Source of the DNA: Mariannaea sp. PMI_226
Taxonomy: Eukaryota > Ascomycota > Sordariomycetes > Hypocreales > Nectriaceae
Reading direction: 5' to 3'
Assembly (NCBI GenBank): GCA_024336345.1
Contig: JANFOG010000005.1
Location: 2,728,001 to 2,792,000 of the forward strand
DNA length: 64,000 nt
A program made the position numbers and the translations under genes. Positions 54,846-64,000 of the stretch are shown one piece after another; positions within the stretch are counted from its first letter, which is position 1; each line of letters opens with the position of its first letter. Below the pieces are notes generated by a model that ran no database searches, was not told the origin of the DNA, and worked only from the letters and a program-made list of their open reading frames with translations.

Positions 54846-56951
54846 GAGAGACCTGGTGGAGCTTTGTCGAAGCGGAGTGTCCCCATTCGGATTTAGACCC
54901 TTCAAGGAGATAACTACAGCAACTTACGAAGTATGTCCCCGCCGTATTGATATCGGCGGAGCCAGTAATCGCCACGCGCTGCACATTTCGCACATAGTCG
55001 GGAGCCACTTTAGGCAAAAACCGAATATATGAACAATTTCACTTCGTGACTGTTCTAAGCGGTGAACTAATACGTATCCATTGGACACTCGTGAAAGGGA
55101 ACTTATATTGGTGTCCTCATGCGGAGAGACGAATACTTACTGCCCCACAGCTCTCGGAACTGACCCAAGTGGCTGTTTTGACTTTGGACTCATCTTCTCT
55201 CAATTAAAGATCCCTTCCTATCTTTGTCAAACATGGAACCAATCTCAAGGGCAAGCTGACATAGGGCGAAGCCGTCACTCTCGCGTCAAAGCACTCTTCT
55301 TCCCCTTCGTCATACAGATGTATACCTAACTACCCCGCCGCAGTCCCGTCGAGGTCCAAGTCGCTCCATCTCTCCGCATCACTAGAGTGGCGAGTCTTTC
55401 CGTTACACGTCTGTGGGCATGTGGTGCAGGCACCCGTTTTTACACACACCAATGTGAAGGAGGGAGAAGCAGAGGCCAAGGGGAGCAGAAACAGCTCGTC
55501 CAAGCGAACTTTTCGTGTGATTTTCTCTCGCAAGCTTCGGTGTCGCTACACAGTAGACCATGTAGTTTATGCTTTGACACAAGCCACGTACGATTTGCTG
55601 CAGGAACTTGCGAGGATTTCCTGTGCTCTTGTTCAGTTGTCTTGCATAATGGCACTTGGGCAGCAGCAAAGCCCAAGGCTAATCGGGTAGATGAGACACG
55701 CCATGCTTCTTTGCCCTCCCCCAATCCTCCACCTTGCGATGCTTTGTAGCTGTCAATGTGCCCTCGCACGCGACGGCAACGACACGACTACAAGCTCGTC
55801 AGCTTGACAAAGCAGGGGCTGAGCCTTGATCCTCCTTGGGCTGGCTCAGATTGATGATACACGAGTTATTGGTTTCGAGGTTAGAACGAAGTAACATGTG
55901 GTAGTGTGATTCACTAAGACAGCGAAGTCGTTGTTTGGGGAGGCATGATAAGTCGGAAATTTTGATGCCTTTGTCGGCTAGATAGGCCTCTCAGAGTCTC
56001 TGACTTTGGGCAAAGGACACCACTTACTCGCAACCAAGGCCATTTCTAGAACAGTGACTCCGTCAAGTTTGCTCTGTTGTGTTCTCGAAATCTTGAAGAA
56101 AGGAAACATCTCTCCCAAACACACGACTATCAAATAAAAAAGAAGAAGAAAAAAGGAACTAGGGATGAGTGACAAGTTATCGGGCTTCCAAGGGGTTAGC
56201 ATGCCTTCGTGTATGTGTTACCTCCCCTCCCGCACGGGAGTCGATTCAGTAGTACGATACCCCCAACCCTGTAGTCTTTCGAATACAAATGTTGCCGATG
56301 AAAACGCCCTCATGGTAGCCGTCAAGACCGGTTTTTCTTGGAATCTCGAAGAGGATTATTTTCGACTTCGGGGCGTAAAAGGGGAGTCTAAGAGAAACAT
56401 AAGGGACAGAATGATTATTCGACGTCAATTGTCTACGCCGCCCCTGCATAGTGGGAGATGCGAGCTGCCACCGGTTTGAGAGACAGCACTTCACCTGCCT
56501 GTGGCCTTGTGTATACATGGCACAAATGTCCAAGGCATGGTTAGCTTCATCACCCGACTAGGGAGGTCTGCTCCGTCGTGTCTTTACAGACCAGGAGTAG
56601 ACCAGAAGCAGACCAGGGATCCTACTAACAAATGTCTGGTTGTCAATTATGACCTTGGCCTTTCTAAACGCCACCATGAATCCGGGATGCCCATAACTCA
56701 GACAGATTAGTATGGAGCCTATACTTTTATTTGACAGTTCTTTGCATATTCTTGGCGTACATCGCCATTGTGCCTGGTGTGCGAGCGTGTGTGTGTGACT
56801 TGTAGGGGCATGACTCTTCAATATTGCCTCATCGCACAGTCCTTCTTTTACCGTAGGTTATTTGGATACCCAAGCCACGGTAGTAAGCACATAGGTTGAA
56901 TTCCTAGAGTTAGGTACCTGAGGTATCTAAGCTCCTTCATCACGCCTACCT

Positions 56952-56981
56952 ATCTGGATCTGGATCTGGATCTGGATCTGA
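56952..56981. repeat. (GGATCT)n microsatellite
   Basis: About four to five tandem copies of a six-base unit in non-coding DNA. It does not match the TTAGGG telomere unit of these fungi. Confidence 0.85.
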
Positions 56982-57536
56982 ATCACTTACTCTTTCGCTT
57001 TAACACTCCATGAAATATCTCTTCGAATCAATCATCTGCCACCACAAACAGTCTGGCTGGTTACACATGAGACTCTTCTTTTTTTTTTTTCCCCACACTC
57101 TATACTCCCTTCTCAAACTTGTTCGTCTAATTGCATCCAGCTGATTAGCCATAGACGTCTGATGCAACATGCCGGCAGCTTTCTATTTCTCCGGCTCAGA
57201 GCCCTGAACAATGGCGCAACCTCTCGTTTCATCCTTCCCGATGGCTTCAATCAACTCGTGCTCCTTAATCCTTAAAGAAGTAGCTACTGTTACCCATCAC
57301 TCCCCCCTCTTGATGATACCCTGGCCCTCCAATTGAATTCCCCTGCTCGGACTTATCTTCTTTCTCGCCTTCACCTCCCACCGCCATGTCCCCCCTGGCA
57401 TCCAAATCATAAGACGGATCACGAAAAGGCCAAACTTCATCCAATCTAACTGCGTTATACACATCTCAGGTGATTCTCTGTTCCTTCAGCTCTCCCAACC
57501 CGCACCACACACAATCACCTTTGCTCTTTCTTTATC

Positions 57537-57630
57537 CTCCACCTCCTCTTCCTCTTCTACCTCTTCTACCTCCTCTTCCTCTTCTACCTCTTCTACCTCT
57601 TCTACCTCTTCTACCTCTTCTTCCTCTCCC
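57537..57630. repeat. CTTCTAC-type pyrimidine microsatellite
   Basis: Interrupted repeats of CTCTTCTAC and CTCTTC, all pyrimidine except single A bases, about 330 bases upstream of the ferric reductase start. Likely within the promoter or leader. Confidence 0.85.
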
Positions 57631-57954
57631 TTCTCCTCATTGCTTCACATCATCTGCACATCGTCTGCACATCGTCTACACATCGAGTGTTGTGGTACAC
57701 CCAGAGCCTTTTCTTAAGATGACCTGCTTCCCTTCGTGATATCGAGACCTTCACACTCAATCACTTGTGCTTCATCTCCTTCACGTGCAACTCTTATATT
57801 GCACACTCCCACCCTCTCTTCGAATATTCAGTTCCTCTCGTGCTCCCTCCTCTGGCAGCTCATTTCTCATTTCCCTCCGTCCAAAAGTCTTCTACTCAAG
57901 AACTGATCTTCTGGAACAGTCTTGTTCGCCGTTACAGTGGCTCGCGGCGTTATC

Positions 57955-59832
57955 ATGGACCCATCAATCACCGCAAAGCTCGCCCGAAGGTCGGAACTTA
58001 ATCATGAAGCCATGGTTGTCTTTGCCGTCGCCGTATCTGCTTTAGTTGGGCTTGTCCTTCTCTTTCACCTCACATGGCCCCTTGGAGCGAGGCAGACCAA
58101 GTTCGCACGAGGACTAGCTCCCGCTATTTTCGTTGCGCTGTAATTCATAGCTCTTTCAGCCTCGCTTCTTGTAGCTATCTGACAATATTAATCAGGAAAA
58201 TTCGAAGTATCTTGTTAGCAAAGTTCCCTGGGTTGCCCTCAGTCGGTCACTTGTTTATTGTAATGCCATTCTTGGGTATCAACTTCATTGTTGCCTTCAT
58301 CAAGTTTGATAACAATAACATGCCTCTGTTGTCTAATGTGGCCTCACGGACTGGCTGGTAAGTCAATCCGACCACTTCACCTGTGTTGCTAGGTACCGTT
58401 CATTGAAATTTTATAGGATGACTATTGCAAACACATTCGTGGTCATCTTCCTCTCACTCAAGAATACGCCTCTTGCAATACTGACTCTTTGGTCGTATGA
58501 GCGTATCAACATTTTTCACCGCCTCGCTGGGTACACAGCTATTTCTTTCCTCATTATTCATGCGTGTTCATATGCAATGGTCTTTGGCAACCTGCACTTG
58601 CTTAGCCGTCTCACTGAGCCGTGTGACCTCTTTGGCACCATCGCCGGATTTTGCTTCTTGCTTGTTGGAATCGCTGGCGCCGTCATCCGCAGATGGTGGT
58701 ACGAATTGTTCTACTACTTGCATATCGGGCTTTGGATGCTCGGTATTATCATGGTTGGTCTACACCAGCCAGAACCAAGCAAGAAAGTCATCTTCGTGAC
58801 ATGCACTGTAGCTGGAGTATGGATTCTTGATCGACTCATTCGGCTGTGTCGCGTTGTCGTCAACGGTACCAACAATGCTGTTACGCTTTTCCCGCTTTCT
58901 CATGGAGGCACTCGCCTCCTCTTCACAAAGTCTCCAGCCGGGGTCCTCTTAGGAAATCATGTTTTGGTTTGGATACCTGCCATACGTGCCTTCCAGACAC
59001 ACCCATTTACGATTGTCGCTACTGAGCCTCTTGAGCTGGTAGTTTCCGCAAAGAATGGCTTTACGCGTTATCTACACGACTATGCTCTCCAATACCCCGG
59101 GGCGTCACTCAATTGTGCATTGGATGGACCATATGGCAAGTATCCCAATATTGAGAAGTACGACAAAACTGTTCTCGTAGCTGGAGGTAGTGGCGCAAGC
59201 TTCACCATCGGCGCAACAATGAAACTACTCACGGGCATTCGCGACGAGCGAAAGTCGATTGTATTTATCTGGATAATGAGCCATCAGTGTGAGTAATAGC
59301 CACCCCCATAGAAGGCACAAGGAGTGAAGCTAACGGAGACGCAGCCTTCCTTACCTGGTTCGTTGATCATCTCAACATCATGAGGAATGACAACCGCTTA
59401 TCAATCCAAATCTACGTAACTCAGCAATTGGATGTTCGTATCCTCGACAGCAAAGATACCCTGTCATCCGAATCTTCCCTACAATCAAATGAAATTGGTA
59501 ATTTTGAGAAACCAGAAGTCTTCAGGTCCATCGCTCCAACATCACAGCCTGAGACAGATCTGGAGAAGAAGATGTTACATTCTCCCATCGACCCCCCCGT
59601 CTCGCCTTCTGGAACAATGGAAGCACCGTCAGAGTTTCCGATCATGTACAACAAGCCAGATGTGTCGAAGCTCATCAAATCAGAAATTGACAGCATGACG
59701 CCAAAAATGAGTGTTTTGATCATGAGTTGTGGCCCGCAAAGTCTCACGGCTGCGGTGCGTAACGCCACGGCCGAGAATATTCGAGCAGATGGACCTATGG
59801 TAGGGCTTTACTGCGAACAATTTGGCTGGTGA
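57955..59832 (+). CDS. FRE-type ferric/cupric reductase
   Basis: Four exons, 57955-58139, 58196-58357, 58417-59288 and 59345-59832, all with consistent phase and introns of 56-59 bases, give 568 residues. About seven hydrophobic spans form the ferric reductase transmembrane domain; the two haem-ligand pairs are visible as H-x13-H twice (FHRLAGYTAISFLIIHA and YLHIGLWMLGIIMVGLH). The FAD motif is HPFTIVA, the NADPH-binding glycine motif is AGGSGASFTIGA, and the C-terminal SCGPQSL is the usual CGP nicotinamide motif. A polar insertion (about 90 residues, Ser/Pro/Glu-rich) sits in the NADPH domain between them, as in many FRE proteins. It should pass electrons from cytosolic NADPH across the membrane to reduce extracellular or vacuolar Fe(III) or Cu(II). 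Confidence 0.92.
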
Positions 59833-60271
59833 ACCTCCTGGCCTCCCTATATGCGGGCGATGACAAGGTTGTTAATCACATTTTTGGTACTAAGGTATGA
59901 TATGTTAGAATGATGGGGGGCTACGGTGAAGGTTACAATAGCATCTCTTCAACAATGAAAGAAAACCCATATCAAAAATATTCTTGTGTTTATTGGTCAT
60001 TATTGTCCTCGTAGAGGCATTTATATCGTGTTAACAATATCTTCACACACATTCTGTGGAAAATTGTATGTGCCGATGACCCTCCAAAGGGTATCCTGGG
60101 TATAATGTCATATAAAATAAGAAGAAGAATAATAGAAAGTCATCATCTTCAGACCGACCGAAATGACGCCCCCATCCGATATATATATATATACTCATAT
60201 ACCCAAGAATGTATAGACCAAGAAGTATATAAAAGAGAGAAAACATCAAAATATCATCAAAATAATAGTCG
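59833..60271. other. Convergent 3' spacer
   Basis: About 440 bases between the reductase stop and the stop of the leftward fusion gene; AT-rich with a short TA repeat near 60180-60191. No coding frame supportable. Confidence 0.6.
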
Positions 60272-63213
60272 TCAAGTTTGCGGCGAGCCGCGGGCAGTAT
60301 TTTCATTATACTGCACTGTGGGTTGGGATGATCGGCGTCGTGAACCAAGGAGCTTGCCACTTACTCCCATGGATACTTTGTCCAGTAAACTTCCGCCTCG
60401 CTCTCGGAAAGTGCTCTGGCGGCGTCTTCTCTTCTCGATGATTGCCTCCATGGACTCCATGCGAGGTGCTTCCGCGTCGTGCTGGACATATTGGGCTGCT
60501 GCACGGGGGTCTACCAGGATCTTGGCATCTCTGACAAATTCCAGGAAGATGGGATAGGCGAGCGTCAGCGCGTGAAGAGCAATGACGACAATGAAGGCGA
60601 TCTTGACAGTGCCGCCATTCGTGATAATGCCATACATGACGAAGGGGAAGAAGGCCGGACCTGAAGCCCCCATGGTGATGAAGGCGGCGGCTCGCTTGGT
60701 GCGCCGTCCTTGGCCTCGAAGACCGATGGCGAAGATGAGAGGCCAAATGGGTCCCTCAAAAAAGAAGAAGAGCATGATGGGGATGGCAAGGAGGTTGGGG
60801 TCTGGCGGGTTTAGAGCAACCGGGAAGATAGCCAAGACGAAGCAGAGGGTGATGCAAACTGTAAGAACGGTTCGTGGCTGTGGAAGACGGGGTCTGGAGA
60901 CGGAAAGGTATGTGAAAATGGCAGCCATGAATCGAGACACAGCAAAAGCTGTGTGTGCGATGAGCAGGTAGTTCGGGATGGAGACGGCGATACCTTCCGG
61001 CTTGTCTGGGTCGCTAGAGTGGGTGGTTCCGCTAGCGGCATCCTGCCCAGTGCTCGCCTCGGATGGGAGGATAGAAATCATTAAATTGCGAAAGAAGATG
61101 CTATTGCACTCCTGCGCGGCAACGTATGTATATTGGGCCAAAATAGCCAGGATCAAGCTCCAGGTGCGGAGCTGTAGGCCTCCAGTCTTCTTCTGAGGAT
61201 CCATGGGCAAATGCTTCGCCGCCTCTTCAAGCTCATTGTCACTTACCTCTGGTAGAGGCATGTAATAGAAGAACAGGGCGAGGATGACGCAAAGCAGAGT
61301 AATGCCCAAATACGTCCATTGGACATTGATCAGAGACATGCTAGTGCTTTGGGAATCACTCGCAATTCCCTTGAAAAAGACCTTTTCCGCTAAAAGGCCG
61401 CTGAGAACGCTTCCCACGCCTTGCACGCCTTGGGCTAAGAGCAAACGAGTCTCGCCATATCCCGCAGGCCCGCAAAGGATCAAAAACGAGTTGGCGCCAA
61501 CTTCAAGTACGGACAGACCGAACCCGACGACGAAATTGCTAAGCATGAAGCCACCATATGACTTCTTCACGGCCGAAGGCCAGAAAATGATGGTTCCAAC
61601 GCCATAGAAGCATAGTCCGACAATGAAAGTCACCTTGAAGCCGCCGATATTATCGTTTCCCGTCCGCTTATGGCGCCTTGATCGATTATGTTCATCTCGC
61701 CGGAGAATCCACTCACCAACGAGAAGTGGCCCGAAAAAATACCCTCCGCCAAAATAGATACTCGATAAACCCAGAGTTTCCGCTGCCGACATATTGTTGA
61801 CAGAGGCAATCACATTGTTGAGAGTGTTGAGTAGACCATATGAAATACCCCAGAGGAGGAATAAAATCGAAACAATGGTGCAGTACTTGAAAGATTCTCT
61901 AGCATTGCATTTGAGCATGCTCTTTGGTCGGGCCATATTGACGAAACCGAAGTAGATGCCATGCTCCGACGATCCATTGGATGACTCTAATCTTGACCGT
62001 GCTGCTGACTGAGATTGAACCGGTAACCCATTCGCACGGGATCCTTCGGCGGGAGAGTCCATAAACGGTGTGGTCAAGAACTCCATCGCAGATATAGGAG
62101 CGTTCGAATCATTGAGAGGTCGTTGTATACCAGGAACCGCAATGGGTGGAGGGGGTTGTATACTGGCGCGATTCCCGCTTGACGGCGTATCTGAATCTTC
62201 AGGCCCCTTGTTCGTTGAAGTTCTCGTTCCATTGGGGTCATACAGCATAAAAGGTAAGACTTTGAGAACGAGGGGCTTCAGAGTAGGAACACAAGCGCAA
62301 GTCATGCCGACATTGACCTCGACGGCGCTCCACATGAGTGAGAGTGAGGCATTCCAGGCAAAATCAGCTTGCCCTCCAAATCTAATCTGAGAATTCCCGG
62401 AATCACCACCAGGGACCATGGTGATGGCTTGCTGGAGGTAGTAAATGCGGATGACATCGACAATGGTGACAAATATACCAACGGTAAAAGTGAGAACCAG
62501 AATGGTCTTTTGGCGCGAAGGTAGTCGCATCCCGGTGAGGACAGGGATTGGTAATGCGAGAATAGCCAGGTCAGTGACGATGTTGACGGGAGAGGAACAG
62601 ATGAATTCGGTTAGGAGCGGGATGCATTTTGCGACATCATCATAGGAAGCATCCCAGGCTGCTTGGGTTGGACTGCATTGAAAGATGTTCATAAAGGTGA
62701 GAATAATACCGGCAATATTGACAATGGCCAGAGTGAGCCATGATGCAAATCGCAGCACCTTTTGCGTGTTCTTGGCGAGACGCAGATAAAAAATGAGCAC
62801 AGATGTTTTCGTGGCCATCAACGCGGGATTCTACAATAGTTAGTCAGATAAGCGAGCGACAAGAACGGCAATTCACACAAGATTGGAGGCCGTACATAGA
62901 GGATAGAGAAGACATATTCCGAACGGCGAAGAGTGGGACGGTTATGATCGGGAATGTTGTCGTCATGTCTACCAAGGCCGTTGTGGACGCCATAGCAGAT
63001 GGTGAAGGAGAGAAAAAAGGCCAAAAGCCACGCGAGGATTATACAAATGTCATCCCACGTCACCTTGCGGACGAGAAAAGTACGTGTGAAGATGCGGCTA
63101 GCGACAAAAACGGTGGCGAGGACGAGAGTAGCAGTGGTAACGGCGAATACAGCCGGTCCACGATCAGGGAAGACTCCATTGTCGCTCGAGGACGGCGAAG
63201 CGGAGTCGGACAT
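60272..63213 (-). CDS. Fusion of fungal rhodopsin-type 7-TM domain and FucP-like MFS transporter
   Basis: Exons 63213-62896 and 62830-60272 join in phase 0 across a 65-base intron and give 958 residues. Residues 1-300 form a fungal rhodopsin/PTH11-like 7-TM domain (DRGPAVFAVTTATLVLATVF, RKVTWDDICIILAWLLAFFL, LPIPVLTGMRLPSRQKTILV, LMWSAVEVNVGMTCACVPTL). A polar linker of about 115 residues follows, then a 12-TM MFS domain at about 416-870 (SILFLLWGISYGLLNTLNNV, SSIYFGGGYFFGPLLVGEWI, GFGLSVLEVGANSFLILCGP, LLAQGVQGVGSVLSGLLAEK) of the fucose/hexose permease FucP kind. A basic Arg/Ser-rich tail ends it. The link between both halves is one continuous exon with no stop or splice signal, so the fusion is in the DNA. 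It could act as a receptor-transporter (transceptor) for a sugar; this is inference. Confidence 0.88.
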
Positions 63214-64000
63214 GTCGAGATTGGCGTCATGAACTTGTCAGATCCGGGGATGGAGAAACGAGCTTGAGAAGCTGGAAGAAAGAGACAATTCGTGAGCCAT
63301 TTCCTCTGGGATGGGACGCAATCGTCGTCAAGCTGAAGAGGTCAAGGTTGAGTTCTGCTGAGGCTGACACATTGAAATGGTTCGAGTTGAAAAGTTTCGT
63401 TGGTGATGAGCTGTCCAGGCCAACTTTACTTTTACAAGGAGCACCAAAGGTGAAAACAAAAAAAAAAAAGAACTGATACAGCTGACAGGTGCTGATAAGA
63501 CCAACGTCCAAACGGCCGATCGTCGAAAGCTGTCTGGCCTCGCAAGCAACAGACCAAATATTGAACAAAGTGAGACAACAGTTTCGGGCGCTGAAAGTTG
63601 GGGGTCCCAGGGAATTATCTGCAGGAAAATCCAACAAGAAAGGGATGCACCAAAAAATCAGCTAGTAAACGTTGCCGACCCGGGGGTCCGGTCTAGCATC
63701 GGTAGGGCTCTTCGTGGGCCAGAGTCTTTGTCTTGTCTCGCCTCGTCCCGTGGAGAGACACGAGGAACAAAGACAGCAAAAACCAGACTACAGACCGGGA
63801 AAGTGGGATCCGATATGAGAGAATTGGCGAGAGGAGAGGGAAAAAAAACTGGGGTTTTTAGCCGGGGCGCAGGTTGACTGGCTCGCTGGCTGGCAAGCCA
63901 CCGACTGACTTGTTGCTAATGGCTCAACAAAGACCGGCTCAGGTGGGCTGTGGGGGGACGGACCCAATGCATCGGAGTAAAAGGTAGCGGTAGGGACTCT
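63214..64000. other. Promoter region of the fusion gene
   Basis: Upstream sequence of the leftward fusion gene to the right window edge. Contains an A run near 63459-63470 and 63841-63848. No supportable gene. Confidence 0.5.

Larger units (their letters stand above)
54846..57954. other. Gene-poor stretch upstream of the ferric reductase
   Basis: About 3.1 kb without a supportable gene. It contains GGATCT repeats near 56952-56981 and a long C/T-rich microsatellite near 57537-57630. The last 500 bases are pyrimidine-rich, as in leaders of fungal genes, and probably belong to the reductase transcript. Confidence 0.5.

Noticed and set aside
57265..57462. Small minus-strand frame of 65 codons, polar and Gly-rich
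   Set aside because: Low complexity, no partner exon and no motif; lies in the leader region of the ferric reductase.
60272..63213. Splitting the rhodopsin-like and MFS parts into two genes
   Set aside because: The linker lies within one long exon with no stop, no splice sites at the border and no promoter space.

Overview
The window is nuclear DNA of a filamentous ascomycete (Pezizomycotina; probably Sordariomycetes, perhaps Hypocreales, by inference). The reasons are short introns of about 55-135 bases with GT..AG ends, dispersed single 5S rRNA genes instead of an rDNA array, and a gene set typical of moulds: a Boi-type SH3/SAM/PH scaffold, an Fhl1-like forkhead factor, an alpha-arrestin, a DUF6546-type F-box protein, an FRE ferric reductase, a MOT1 molybdate transporter and fungal rhodopsin-domain proteins. 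Exon joins below were worked out by hand from splice signals and reading phase.

Left part (1-16 kb), conserved core: a glutamine-rich protein running off the left edge (minus, likely MIZ/SP-RING family), a 5 kb gene-free stretch, a Boi1/Boi2/Pob1-like polarity scaffold (plus, 3 exons) and an intronless FHA plus forkhead regulator of the Fhl1 type (minus).

Middle part (16-28.7 kb), accessory and AT-richer: five 5S rRNA genes of mixed subtypes, a short multi-pass membrane protein, an F-box protein, a decayed Ecm33/receptor-L-domain-like pseudogene, a converging pair of unknown genes whose stop codons are 3 bases apart, and weak or relic reading frames. Next to it (28.8-34.1 kb) lies the most unusual gene: an uninterrupted 1764-codon frame with an N-terminal beta-rich region, a probable beta-propeller and a long helical, partly hydrophobic C-terminus. 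I recognise no described family with confidence; a TULIP/P-47-like N-terminus is a weak hypothesis.

Right part (34-64 kb): MOT1 molybdate transporter (minus), Tgl2-like mitochondrial lipase (plus), a 64-residue single-span membrane protein (minus), a 7.7 kb gene-poor stretch rich in GTAC-type short palindromes, an alpha-arrestin with a PPxY motif (minus), a gene remnant near 50.4 kb, two unrelated short-chain dehydrogenases, a four-exon ferric reductase (plus), and a 958-residue fusion of a fungal rhodopsin-type 7-TM domain with a FucP-like MFS transporter (minus). No operon-like or clear biosynthetic cluster logic is visible; neighbours look independent. The strongest leads are the giant intronless protein, the receptor-transporter fusion, and the 5S copies carrying compensatory base-pair changes in two helices.
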